From an uncultured Anaerolineae bacterium (lineage in GTDB: Bacteria; Chloroflexota; Anaerolineae; Anaerolineales; Villigracilaceae): a DNA stretch of 62,857 nucleotides. The DNA lies in NCBI GenBank assembly GCA_903846015.1, contig CAIMZS010000503.1, positions 1 to 62,857 on the forward strand, written 5' to 3'. This document shows positions 53,938 to 62,197 of the stretch, piece by piece (position 1 is the first letter of the stretch; the number at the start of each line of letters is the position of its first letter). Below the pieces are notes generated by a model that was not told the DNA's origin, did not search any database, and saw only the letters and a program-made list of their open reading frames with translations. The position numbers and the translations under genes are program-made.

Positions 53938-55221
53938 ATGTCGAAATCTCGAATTGATCCAAATACTTCCCCATTAATAAGCGCAGAACAGATCACTCTC
54001 TTGCGTCAGGTTCCACTTTTTATCGATCTACCCCTGGGTGAGCTGAAATATCTGGCCTATACGATGAATCGCCTATCGCTTAAACCCAACGCAGTTATAT
54101 TCCGCGAGGGTGAGATCGGTGAAAGCTTCTATATCGTTATCAACGGGAATGTGAACGTCATCATGGGCATGGATACACCCGACGAGAAACTGCTTGCCAC
54201 CCTGGGGCCGGGAGAATACACTGGTGAAATGAGCCTGGTCATTCCTGGTGGCAAACGCTCTGCCAGCATTCGCACCAGTTCCAGCTCAAACCTGTGGGTG
54301 ATGACCCGTGATGATTTTGATGAGCTTCTTCATCGCCAGCCTCACGTCGCCTACGCCCTGGTCAAGGTGATGAGCAGCCGTCTGCGTAATTCTGACAACA
54401 AGGCTTTTAATGATTTGCGCGAAAAAAATCACCAGCTTCAAACTGCATTTGATGAATTAAAGACTGCCCAGGCACAGATCATCGAAAAAGAAAAGTTGGA
54501 AAAAGAGCTTCAACTTGCAGCAGAAATCCAAATGTCTCTTCTACCCAGAACCCTGCCTGTACAGGCAGGCGTGGATTTTGGAGGCTACATGGAACCTGCC
54601 CGCAGGATTGGCGGTGATTTGTATGATGTATTCAAACTGGATGAGAACCGGACGGGTGTGCTTATTGGTGATGTGGCCGATAAAGGCATCCCTTCCGCCA
54701 TTTTTATGGCCCGTACACATGCCCTTTTAACCGCGGAAAGCCTGCGTGGCGGTACGCCAGGCGATGTGCTGCGCAGTGTCAATGCCTATCTTACCCGTCT
54801 TGAAGAAGTCGATTTATTTGTTACGGTCACTTACGGTATTTTTGATGTGCGCAGCGGTGTTTTTAGCTATGCCCGCGCCGGTCACGAACTGCCTGTATTG
54901 GTTAATTCATCCGGCATTGTGATCGACCTGCCCAAAAAGGACAGCCTGCCAATCGGCATTTTTCCACAAATCCCACTAGATGAACAAGTTATCACCATCC
55001 CGCCAGGGGGCACGCTGTTGCTATTTACGGATGGAATGTGTGATTGTAGAAATCCACTGGGTGAAGAATTTGGCAGGCAGCGCATCCTTACCAATCTCAC
55101 CAGCTTGCATGGGCTTTCTGCTGGCGAGGTCTGTGCCGGCCTGGTAAAATCCCTGCTCGACTTTCGCCAGGACGCCCCTCCGGATGACGATGTCACCCTG
55201 GTCACGCTTCATAGGGCCTGA
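53938..55221 (+). CDS. cNMP-binding/SpoIIE (PP2C-type) phosphatase
   Basis: A 427-residue three-part protein. Residues about 18-140 are a cyclic-nucleotide-binding-like domain (LFIDLPLGELKYLAY, GESFYIVINGNVNVI, GEMSLVI). A coiled coil (about 160-200, REKNHQLQTAFDELKTAQAQ) links it to an RsbU/SpoIIE phosphatase from about 205: GGYMEPARRIGGDLYDVF, LIGDVADKGIPSAIFMA, GGTLLLFTDGMCDCRNP, DDDVTLVTL. The acidic metal ligands are present. Such proteins dephosphorylate an anti-anti-sigma factor; no RsbV/W partner is in the window. AAAGGTGG precedes the ATG. Confidence 0.93.
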   Translation: MSKSRIDPNTSPLISAEQITLLRQVPLFIDLPLGELKYLAYTMNRLSLKPNAVIFREGEIGESFYIVINGNVNVIMGMDTPDEKLLATLGPGEYTGEMSLVIPGGKRSASIRTSSSSNLWVMTRDDFDELLHRQPHVAYALVKVMSSRLRNSDNKAFNDLREKNHQLQTAFDELKTAQAQIIEKEKLEKELQLAAEIQMSLLPRTLPVQAGVDFGGYMEPARRIGGDLYDVFKLDENRTGVLIGDVADKGIPSAIFMARTHALLTAESLRGGTPGDVLRSVNAYLTRLEEVDLFVTVTYGIFDVRSGVFSYARAGHELPVLVNSSGIVIDLPKKDSLPIGIFPQIPLDEQVITIPPGGTLLLFTDGMCDCRNPLGEEFGRQRILTNLTSLHGLSAGEVCAGLVKSLLDFRQDAPPDDDVTLVTLHRA

Positions 55222-55231
55222 CAGCCAATAA

Positions 55232-55274
55232 AAAATGATCTGGGGCTGACTTTTCGCCAGCCCCAGATCATTTT
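55232..55274. terminator. Bidirectional terminator between phosphatase and DegV genes
   Basis: A perfect 17-bp stem, AAAATGATCTGGGGCTG (55232-55248) with CAGCCCCAGATCATTTT (55258-55274), has a 9-base loop. A-rich on one side and T-rich on the other, it can stop transcription from either direction between these convergent genes. Confidence 0.9.
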
Positions 55275-55338
55275 ACGCCATCGCTTGATTCAGCGCATCC
55301 TGTATGGTACCCGGTTCTGCATGGGCATTATTAGTGGT

Positions 55339-56202
55339 TTAAAGCAAATCTTCCATCAATTTCATTGGTAAGACCGCCGCCCCCACGATCCCTGGCCCGG
55401 TATGCACACCCAATACCGGTGAAATGCGGCTCATTTCCATCTTTACCACGTTTAGCCGCTTTTCCGTCAATTCGGAAAGCATGTTGGCACCATGCTGGAA
55501 ACGTCCATGCAGAATATTCACCCAGAGCGGGGTCTTGCTGTATATTTGCAGTAAATAGTCTGTCAGAGCATCGAGTGCCGCGGGGATGGTACGGGCTTTA
55601 GTCACGGTGCTGTATTTGCCATCTGTATGCGACACATTTATGACGGGTTTTAGCTTTAGCAGTGAACCCATTAACGCTTGCACGCGTCCGATGCGACCAC
55701 CACGGGCCAGATATTCCAATGTTTCAAGCGTATAGATGGTTTCAGTGTTTGCGCGGATTTCGGTCAGACGCTCCTGGGTCTTCTCCATGCTCCAACCGGC
55801 CTTATTGGCTAACGCCGCTGCCAACACCTGGAATCGTTCGCCGCCTGAAAGGGTCATCGTATCCCAGCAGCTGACTTCGGCTACATCCTGGGCTTGTTCA
55901 CCGCCCATTCTCGCCGAATTAATCGTTCCGCTCAGCCCGGAAGAGATGTGAATGGAAAAAATGTTTTTACTGGTTTCTGCCAATTTGCGATACAGCTCTT
56001 CAAACATGCCGCTGGAAGGTTGGGCGGTAGTTGGAATTGCCGGTCGCATGGCCTCCAAACGGTTATAGAAATCATCCGCGCTGATATCCAGGGCGCTGAC
56101 CTCTCCCTCCGGAAATTGGATAAAAAGTGGCGCCTGAACAATATCCAGGTCAGCCATTTCTTGCGGTTGCATATCTGCGGCACAATCAGTGACAATCTTC
56201 AT
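55339..56202 (-). CDS. DegV-family fatty-acid-binding protein
   Basis: A 287-residue protein of the DegV/FakB fold. The start KIVTDCAADMQPQEM and PTTAQPSSGMFEELYRK are family blocks; HISSGLSGTINSARMG holds the conserved Ser that binds the fatty-acid head group; YLARGGRIGR and HTGPGIVGAAVLP follow. Such proteins bring fatty acids to a FakA kinase; no FakA is nearby. The frame after its stop codon remains coding-like for 21 more codons (see findings). GAGAGCAACC precedes the ATG. About 190 gene-free bases lie upstream. Confidence 0.9.
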   Translation of the reverse strand: MKIVTDCAADMQPQEMADLDIVQAPLFIQFPEGEVSALDISADDFYNRLEAMRPAIPTTAQPSSGMFEELYRKLAETSKNIFSIHISSGLSGTINSARMGGEQAQDVAEVSCWDTMTLSGGERFQVLAAALANKAGWSMEKTQERLTEIRANTETIYTLETLEYLARGGRIGRVQALMGSLLKLKPVINVSHTDGKYSTVTKARTIPAALDALTDYLLQIYSKTPLWVNILHGRFQHGANMLSELTEKRLNVVKMEMSRISPVLGVHTGPGIVGAAVLPMKLMEDLL

Positions 56203-56392
56203 GGTTGCTCTCTTTTCTATGGCCTTAGTGAATTTGTTATTTGTCCAAGCTTGAATGTTGCGTTACGTTCTTAAAATAATAGCACCTGTTGCACAATCTG
56301 CATAAACCCGTCGGATTGTTGCCGGATATGTAATTTTAAAGCAAGAAAAGCTACTTTAATTATAACGAGAATTATTCAATTCGATATATCGA

Positions 56393-56968
56393 TTATGGAT
56401 TCTCGTCATAAATGAAGCCTGCTTTTGCCTCGATCAAGCGCCGGTATTTCTTGATTTCTTCATAATGGGTGTCCATTTCAAGGAAATTCAGGGTGACTGC
56501 TTCCCACATGAATACCCAACCACCGATCAGGACTGCCTCGCGCAGCAAGCTCCAGATAAACGCCGCTGTAACCCACTGTTCGCTGATGATATAGGCCGCC
56601 AGGCAGGTCAAGGAGACCAAAATATAGCGTAGCGCCAGGCCACGTTTGCGCCTGATCTGGTTTTGTGAGACGAAGGTTTCGTGCTGGTAAAATGTGCGCA
56701 GGCTTTTCAAACACTCCTGCTCGCGTTGAATATCTCGGGTTTCGTTTTGTACCTGCAGCGCTATCTCGATTTGATATTTGTTGAGGATCTCATCCGAGCA
56801 CTGGTTCAAATAACTAACCAGCTCGGGGGCAAGATCACGCGCAGGCGCGGGCGATGGATCCAGCGGGTTAAAAAAATCATCGTACAGGCTCACCCTTGCC
56901 TGGATTGTAAAGGTGCGTTTTTTCGAGTCATAGGGGTAGATTTCGCGCAACCAGTCAAGATCGTTCAT
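56393..56968 (-). CDS. Membrane protein of unknown function
   Basis: A 191-residue protein with a cytoplasmic N-terminal half (helical, with Gln/Glu-rich NKYQIEIALQVQNETRDIQREQ), two close membrane spans (about 113-130 and 138-160) and a short C-terminal tail with FLEMDTHYEEIKKYRRLIEA. No family was recognised. GGAGG lies 10 bases before the ATG. It is divergent from the GNAT gene with only 32 bases between starts, so their promoters overlap. Confidence 0.65.
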   Translation of the reverse strand: MNDLDWLREIYPYDSKKRTFTIQARVSLYDDFFNPLDPSPAPARDLAPELVSYLNQCSDEILNKYQIEIALQVQNETRDIQREQECLKSLRTFYQHETFVSQNQIRRKRGLALRYILVSLTCLAAYIISEQWVTAAFIWSLLREAVLIGGWVFMWEAVTLNFLEMDTHYEEIKKYRRLIEAKAGFIYDENP

Positions 56969-56985
56969 CTCTCAGCAACCTCCGG

Positions 56986-56991
56986 TATAAT
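56986..56991 (+). promoter_or_regulatory. Candidate -10 of the GNAT gene (leaderless)
   Basis: TATAAT at 56986-56991 is followed by 9 bases and the ATG at 57001. No ribosome site for the plus-strand gene is visible; the nearby GGAGG belongs to the divergent gene. The transcript would start at or near the ATG. Confidence 0.5.
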
Positions 56992-57000
56992 CTAATACTG

Positions 57001-57456
57001 ATGAAAACAGTCATTCGTCTTTACCAACCTGCTGATTTTGAGCCAGTAATTATTCTCTGGCGCATCTCACGTGAAATTTCGCTGCCCGATTTTGAACTGC
57101 GCAAAGGGCATTTTTTTTATGAGGATATGACCTACTTCTCGACGCATGTGCTGCCGGAAAACCAGGTTTGGGTCATGCTGGGTCAAGACGGACGCCCAAT
57201 GGCCTTCATGGCCATCAAGGCTGATTTTATTGACTATTTCTACATACATCCAGATCATTGGCGCAAGGGCTTCGGGCAGCAATTTCTTGCTCATGCCAGG
57301 CTAATTTCACCTCATCGTCTGTGGTTATATACCCTGCAGATTAATCAAAATGCGTGCGCATTTTACGAAAAAAATGGCTTCAAGGCCGTGGAATTTGGCA
57401 TCAGTCCTGCCCCTGAAAGCGAGCCGGATGTCAAGTATGAGTGGCTGGCACAATAA
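57001..57456 (+). CDS. GNAT-family N-acetyltransferase
   Basis: A 151-residue acetyltransferase. FIDYFYIHPDHWRKGFGQQFLAHARL contains the CoA-binding motif (W-R-K-G-F-G), and ALWLYTLQINQNACAFYEKNGFKAVEFG is the second half in style, with the Tyr that acts as general acid. The predicted substrate is unknown. It seems to be transcribed alone from a leaderless promoter. It is followed 69 bases on by the second alanine racemase gene on the same strand. Confidence 0.9.
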   Translation: MKTVIRLYQPADFEPVIILWRISREISLPDFELRKGHFFYEDMTYFSTHVLPENQVWVMLGQDGRPMAFMAIKADFIDYFYIHPDHWRKGFGQQFLAHARLISPHRLWLYTLQINQNACAFYEKNGFKAVEFGISPAPESEPDVKYEWLAQ

Positions 57457-57525
57457 TATTCTATTCTGCAGGTCTCAAACAAAAGCTGATCTGCGCTTCA
57501 ATTCATAGCCTTGAGAATCTAGCTT

Positions 57526-58683
57526 ATGTCCTCCGAAATTCCTCTCCGACCAACCCACGCTGTGATCGACCTGGCTCAACTCCGGCGCAATGCCGAGGCC
57601 ATCCGCGCGAAAGTCTTCCCGGCCAAAGTGCTTGTCATGCTGAAAGCCAATGCCTACGGTCATGGCGTTGATGGCGTTGCTCCGTATATTGAGCCCTTTG
57701 TGGACGCCATCGGTGTCGCTGTTTTGGACGAAGGCATCCACCTGCGCCAAATCGGCATCAAAAAACCGGTTCTGGTGGCCGGCGGCACCCTTCCAGGGCA
57801 TGTTCCCTATTATATCGAACACGATCTCACTCTTACGGTTTCTTGCATCGAAGTGCTTGAAGCTGCCGAAGCCGTTTCACAATCCCTGGGAAAACGCCTC
57901 AAGGTTCATCTCAAGATCGATACGGGGATGGAACGGGCTGGCGTGCGTTGGTATGAAGCTGAGTCTTTTTTGGAGCAGTCCCTGCGATGCCAGCATATCG
58001 AAGTCGAGGGAATTTATACTCACTTTGCCAACAGTGAAACGCTTGAAACGGCGTCAATGCAGCGTAAACCTGATTTCTCTTATGCCAGTGTACAACTGCA
58101 GCGCTTCAATGAAGTTCTGAGTTTCTATCAGAAACGGGGCTTGCCATATCCTGCCTTGAGGCATGCCGCCAATTCTGCCGCCATTCTTAACCTGCCTGAA
58201 AGTTATTTTGACATGGTTCGCCCTGGCGTCATGTTTTATGGCGTTTATCCGGATGACGATGTCATGCGTTCGGTTACCATTGCGCCAGCGCTCACCTGGA
58301 AATCGCAAGTGGTCTACAGCAAGCTTACCTTGCCGGGCAATCCGGTCAGTTACGGCTCTATGTGGGTCTCCGATCATCCGGTTCATACGGTCACTATTCC
58401 GGTCGGCTACGCAGATGGTTACTTCCGGCGGATGTCCAACCAGTCACAGGTGCTTGTCAACGGCAAAAAATATCGCCAGGTTGGTCGTATTTGCATGGAT
58501 CAGTGCATGCTCAATCTCGAAGACGACCAGGCCAGGTTGGGAGATGAAGTCATTTTACTCGGCACATCTTCGCTGACGGGCCAGGTTGTGAGTGCTGAGG
58601 ACCTGGCAGCCTGGGCCGGGACAAATCCTTACGAAGTAATGACCAATATCAGCGCTCGTGTCCCGCGTGTTTTTATAGAGTAG
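57526..58683 (+). CDS. alr: Alanine racemase (second copy)
   Basis: A 385-residue PLP racemase. Lys40 in VLVMLKANAYGHG binds PLP; LKIDTGMERAGV follows; the Tyr in NPVSYGSMWVS is near 275; GYADGYFRRMS, GRICMDQCMLNL and the ending ARVPRVFIE complete it. It is well separated in sequence from the copy at 6970, which has a different N-terminus and region near the Tyr, so the two are not a recent duplication. In a cell-wall context with lspA nearby this may be the constitutive copy. No strong ribosome site precedes the ATG. Confidence 0.95.
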   Translation: MSSEIPLRPTHAVIDLAQLRRNAEAIRAKVFPAKVLVMLKANAYGHGVDGVAPYIEPFVDAIGVAVLDEGIHLRQIGIKKPVLVAGGTLPGHVPYYIEHDLTLTVSCIEVLEAAEAVSQSLGKRLKVHLKIDTGMERAGVRWYEAESFLEQSLRCQHIEVEGIYTHFANSETLETASMQRKPDFSYASVQLQRFNEVLSFYQKRGLPYPALRHAANSAAILNLPESYFDMVRPGVMFYGVYPDDDVMRSVTIAPALTWKSQVVYSKLTLPGNPVSYGSMWVSDHPVHTVTIPVGYADGYFRRMSNQSQVLVNGKKYRQVGRICMDQCMLNLEDDQARLGDEVILLGTSSLTGQVVSAEDLAAWAGTNPYEVMTNISARVPRVFIE

Positions 58684-59060
58684 GAAGCATTATTCAAAGA
58701 CACTGCCATTTCCACGGTGATTTATCGCCGTGCTATATGCTGGTACAATTATTCGGCATGGTTCATATCAGGTAAAAAACTGCTTTACAAATAAACGCAC
58801 ATTTTTGATCCGCCCAATCGACCTTCACCTCAGCAAATCACGCCAACACGGAACTTCCTCCCCCAAATTCCCGCTTTTGGGAATTTGGGGGAGGGCAGGG
58901 AGGGGGTCCAGGCCAATCTAAACAAATAAAGCGGTAGCAACCTTGCCCAAATTGTAATGATACCCGGTTCTGCACGGCCACGGCTACGGTGTTTTTGCCG
59001 CTAAATGGGTCTTTGTAAACTGTGCCAATTATTCCTATCGTGAATTTTTTTGGAGGCGTT
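58684..59060. other. Gene-free stretch with hairpin and G-rich element
   Basis: This 377-base stretch between the second alanine racemase and lspA holds no supported gene. Its main content is the hairpin and G-run at 58857-58906. A minus-strand frame across 58838-59134 looks partly protein-like but has no ribosome site and overlaps the lspA start. Nothing else was recognised. Confidence 0.6.
58857..58906 (+). repeat. 16-bp perfect hairpin with overlapping G-quadruplex motif
   Basis: CCTCCCCCAAATTCCC (58857-58872) and GGGAATTTGGGGGAGG (58879-58894) form a perfect 16-bp stem with a GCTTTT loop. The right arm runs into GGGGGAGGGCAGGGAGGGGG (58887-58906): four G-tracts of 3-5 bases with 1-2 base loops, a textbook G-quadruplex motif. 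The hairpin and the quadruplex share bases and cannot both form at once. The CCCCCAAATT/AATTTGGGGG type is like intergenic repeats of some phyla, but only one copy is in the window. Confidence 0.8.
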
Positions 59061-59684
59061 TTGAAGCTAATAAAAACTGAGATCAGTTTATTTTTGGTGG
59101 CTGGGATCGTTATTGGTCTGGACCAGTGGACCAAGTCACTCGTCCGAACCCTGGTGGTGGGCGAGATCTGGATGCCGGATGGGTCGGCCTGGCTGACACC
59201 CTATGCTCGTATCATCCATTGGTATAACACAGGCGCAGCCTTTGGTTCGTTTCAAGGTTTTGGCTGGGTTTTTACGATTCTGGCTTTTGTTGTCGTCGGA
59301 TTGATTATCTATTATTACCCGCAGGTGGACGATCGTGATTGGTGGCTCAGGCTTGCCATGGGATTGCAAATGGGCGGCGCGCTGGGCAATGTGATCGACC
59401 GGCTGACCAACAACGGACAGGTGACAGATTTTATCTCTGTTGGCAAGTTTGCCGTTTTCAACCTGGCGGATGCGAGCATCTCTGTCGGGGTGGTGATTTT
59501 ACTGGCCGGGACATTGTTCAAAGATCTGAGCGACCGTAAGCTGGCTGCCGATAAGCTTGCGTCAGTAGACCTGCTGCCTGCTGAAGTTAATTCTGGTGTC
59601 GAAGAAACCACTCCGACCCCTGAAGAAACCACACTAATCCCTGAAGAAACTACACCCACCCCAGGAGAATCCGTTGGCGAGTGA
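59061..59684 (+). CDS. lspA: Signal peptidase II
   Basis: The aspartic protease that cuts prolipoprotein signal peptides after Lgt acts. GLDQWTKSLV, WYNTGAAFGSFQGF, GGALGNVIDRL (first catalytic Asp) and FNLADASISVGV (second Asp) are standard, with four spans. The start chosen is TTG at 59061, because GGAGGC lies 6 bases before it; a GTG at 59022 has no ribosome site. The C-terminal 45 residues are unusual: three tandem EETT-type repeats (TPTPEETT, LIPEETT, TPTPGE) encoded by near-identical 24-base units at 59599-59670. Its end overlaps rluD by 11 bases. Confidence 0.92.
   Translation: MKLIKTEISLFLVAGIVIGLDQWTKSLVRTLVVGEIWMPDGSAWLTPYARIIHWYNTGAAFGSFQGFGWVFTILAFVVVGLIIYYYPQVDDRDWWLRLAMGLQMGGALGNVIDRLTNNGQVTDFISVGKFAVFNLADASISVGVVILLAGTLFKDLSDRKLAADKLASVDLLPAEVNSGVEETTPTPEETTLIPEETTPTPGESVGE
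59599..59670 (+). repeat. Tandem 24-base repeats in the 3' end of lspA
   Basis: Three successive units of 24 bases, each beginning near GAAGAAAC and ending near CCC, encode the Thr/Pro/Glu tail of LspA. The units differ at a few bases. Copy number variation would change the tail length in steps of 8 residues without frameshift. Confidence 0.8.
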
Positions 59685-60627
59685 CCGTATTGAAGTTTTT
59701 CAGTTTTCTGGCCACAATGAACGCTTGGACAAATTCCTGGTTACCTGCTTACCTGAATTTTCACGCGCTCGTTTGCAGGGTTTAATCACGGATGGCTTTA
59801 TCGATGTTGATGGTTGCGCTGCCAAAAAAGGCGGTCAGATGCTGGGCGGCGCTGAACAGGTGATTGTCCGCATCCCGCCGGTTCACTCGGTCGGTCTGAT
59901 CGCGGAAAATATCCCCCTGGATGTTATTTTTGAGAATGATGAATTGATCGTGGTCAATAAACCGGCCGGGATGGTCGTTCACCCTGCTGCCGGTCATGAA
60001 AGTGGCACCCTTGTCAATGCTGTTTTGGGTTACGAACCCGATATCGAGGGTATTGGCGGCGAAGAACGCCCCGGGGTTGTCCACCGCCTGGATAAGGATA
60101 CATCCGGCTTGATTGTCGTAGCCAAAAATGAACGCGCTCATCGCTGGCTGCAGGATCAGTTCCGCCTCCGCAAGGTTGAGAAGACCTACCTTGCCCTGGT
60201 GGATGGCATGCCGCCTACATCGGTTGGGCGAGTAGAAGCGCCGATTGGACGTGACCCCAACCAGCGCAAGAAAATGGCAATAACCTCGTTTGCAAAGGGG
60301 CGTGAAGCCATCAGCGAGTACAAAACCCTTGAAAGCTTCCCTCCCGCCGGGTCATATGGAAGGTATACGCTGCTCGAGTTTCACCCCCATACCGGACGCA
60401 CTCATCAGATCAGGCTGCACTGCGCATTTTTAGGTTGTCCAATAGTTGCTGATGGGATTTACGGCTACAAGAAGGCCAGCCTGGCTTTAAGCCGACACTT
60501 TTTGCATGCCTTTCGTATGAAGATCATCCTGCCAGGCGAAACCTCGCTGAGGGAATTTGAAGCCCCGCTCCCGCGTGATCTGGCGCTGATCCTTGAAAAA
60601 TTACGGGATCAGCAAGCCCGCGCCTGA
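59674..60627 (+). CDS. Pseudouridine synthase, RluD family
   Basis: A 317-residue enzyme modifying uridines in 23S rRNA, of the RluA/RluD group. An N-terminal S4 domain (ERLDKFLVTCLPEFSRARLQGLI, in parts) is followed by the catalytic block: PAGMVVHPAAGH, RPGVVHRLDKDTSGLIVVAKN with the nucleophile Asp in HRLDKDTSG, then HTGRTHQIRLHCAFLG. The start is TTG at 59674 with AGGAGA 7 bases before it, inside the last codons of lspA. RluD versus RluC or RluA cannot be separated by eye with certainty. Confidence 0.93.
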   Translation: MASDRIEVFQFSGHNERLDKFLVTCLPEFSRARLQGLITDGFIDVDGCAAKKGGQMLGGAEQVIVRIPPVHSVGLIAENIPLDVIFENDELIVVNKPAGMVVHPAAGHESGTLVNAVLGYEPDIEGIGGEERPGVVHRLDKDTSGLIVVAKNERAHRWLQDQFRLRKVEKTYLALVDGMPPTSVGRVEAPIGRDPNQRKKMAITSFAKGREAISEYKTLESFPPAGSYGRYTLLEFHPHTGRTHQIRLHCAFLGCPIVADGIYGYKKASLALSRHFLHAFRMKIILPGETSLREFEAPLPRDLALILEKLRDQQARA

Positions 60628-60653
60628 CCGGCCCTTACAAAACACGGGCGGGA

Positions 60654-62039
60654 TCAGACCTGCAATGTTGGTTTTTGGTTATGCCAGTCCGTAGCCTGCT
60701 CAAAAGCCTGACCAGCCCTGAGTACTTTTACCTCCTGCCATGCGCTGCCGATGATCTGCAGTCCGATCGGCATGCCCGTTGAAGAAAACCCATCAGGAAG
60801 TGACAGGGCCGGCAGACCGGTTATATTAAAGGGCGCGGTGAAGCGCGTCAGGCTGCGCGCTTGTTCGATCGCATCGTTGCCATCGATGAGTGGGGCAGCG
60901 ATCGGTGTGGTGGGGGTCAAGAGTACATCATAATCCTGGAAGAATAAATCCATTCGCCGCCTGGTCTCGGCCTGTGTGCGGCGCGCCAAAGAATATTCTG
61001 TCGAGGTGAACCCGGCGCCAGTTTGCAGGCGCAGGCGCACATCTTCCCCAAACCCGAGCGGATGTTCATTCAGCCGCTCACGGTGGAAGGCTGCGCCATC
61101 TGCCTGTGTCATTAAGCTGTTGGCAAGCGCGGCCTCGCGCAGGAAGTTCATTTCGACTGGCAGGATATGGGCGCCCAGCGACTCAAATATCCTGGTTGCT
61201 GCCCGCAGGGCATCCAATACTTCGGGGTCAGCATTCCAGGCATAATCTCCAATCATCACTGCCATGCGCCACCCTTTGACCCCCGCGGAGATTTCGGAAA
61301 GATAATCAGCCACCGCCACATTTGCCGAACTGGGGTCATGTTCATCGTAGCCAGCCAAAGCCTGCAGCATCAGGGCAGCATCCTGTACAGTCTTCGTCAA
61401 CGGGCCGGCATGATCCAGATTCCACGACAGCGGGAAGATGCCGCGCAATGAGATACGCCCATAAGTTGGTTTAAGCCCCACCACTCCGCACAGGCTGGCT
61501 GGAATTCGGATGCTTCCGCCCGTATCGGTGCCCATCGCCGCCAGGCACATCCCGGCAGCCACGGCAGCCGCGCTCCCGCTGGATGATCCCCCAGTGATCC
61601 GCTCCAGGTTCCAGGGATTATGCACGCTGCCGTAATGGGGGTTGACCCCGGTCACTCCCAGGGCAATCTCGTGGGTGTTGGTTTTTCCGGCTATCACCGC
61701 GCCGGCCAGCTTCAGCTTTTCCACCACAACAGCATCTTTTTGGGGGATAAAATCCTTAAAAAAAGAAGTTCCGGCTGTTGTGAGCATCCCAGCCGTTTGG
61801 TACAGGTCCTTGATGGCAATCGGGATTCCCGCCAGGCTGCCGCGCGCCTCGTTCGCAGGTTCGGTGGGCTTGTCCTGGTTGGCTGGCTCGTTGTTGACGG
61901 TGATAAAAGCGTTAATGCGCGGATTGAGACGCTCAATAGCCTGTTGACAGGTCGTAGTGAGTTCAGCGGCTGAGAGACTGCCGGAGCGCAATTGCTCGAG
62001 CGCGGAATAAATGGTCAGCGATTGGAGTTCCATGGCCAT
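60654..62039 (-). CDS. Amidase (GatA-like amidase signature family)
   Basis: A 461-residue amidase. The Ser-cisSer-Lys triad is in GIPIAIKDLYQTAG (Lys, near 79), then ERITGGSSSGSAAAVAAG (cis-Ser near 155) and DTGGSIRIPASLCG (nucleophile Ser near 178). The core fits GatA and other amidases; GatA's other conserved blocks and GatB/GatC neighbours are missing here, so a stand-alone hydrolase of amides or ureas is likely. No clear ribosome site precedes the ATG. It converges on rluD. Confidence 0.9.
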   Translation of the reverse strand: MAMELQSLTIYSALEQLRSGSLSAAELTTTCQQAIERLNPRINAFITVNNEPANQDKPTEPANEARGSLAGIPIAIKDLYQTAGMLTTAGTSFFKDFIPQKDAVVVEKLKLAGAVIAGKTNTHEIALGVTGVNPHYGSVHNPWNLERITGGSSSGSAAAVAAGMCLAAMGTDTGGSIRIPASLCGVVGLKPTYGRISLRGIFPLSWNLDHAGPLTKTVQDAALMLQALAGYDEHDPSSANVAVADYLSEISAGVKGWRMAVMIGDYAWNADPEVLDALRAATRIFESLGAHILPVEMNFLREAALANSLMTQADGAAFHRERLNEHPLGFGEDVRLRLQTGAGFTSTEYSLARRTQAETRRRMDLFFQDYDVLLTPTTPIAAPLIDGNDAIEQARSLTRFTAPFNITGLPALSLPDGFSSTGMPIGLQIIGSAWQEVKVLRAGQAFEQATDWHNQKPTLQV

Positions 62040-62197
62040 TATTTTACTGCTTATTGGGTAAGTTTTGTATTAAATTGGTTCGATGGGATTTTCCGCGTTA
62101 GTCCCGGTTCTAGCACGAGATGGTATGCCCATTTCACCTGCTGTGCGATGGCCTGCTGTGAAATACACACAGGCCATCGCGAACCAACTCATACAGA

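Noticed and set aside
55308-58974. Shared 14-mer TACCCGGTTCTGCA at 55308-55321 and 58961-58974
   Set aside because: Too short to be an attachment site, flanks differ, and no integrase is near; probably chance.
58838-59134. Minus-strand frame with partly protein-like sequence
   Set aside because: It spans the hairpin and the start of lspA, has no start signal, and matches no family.
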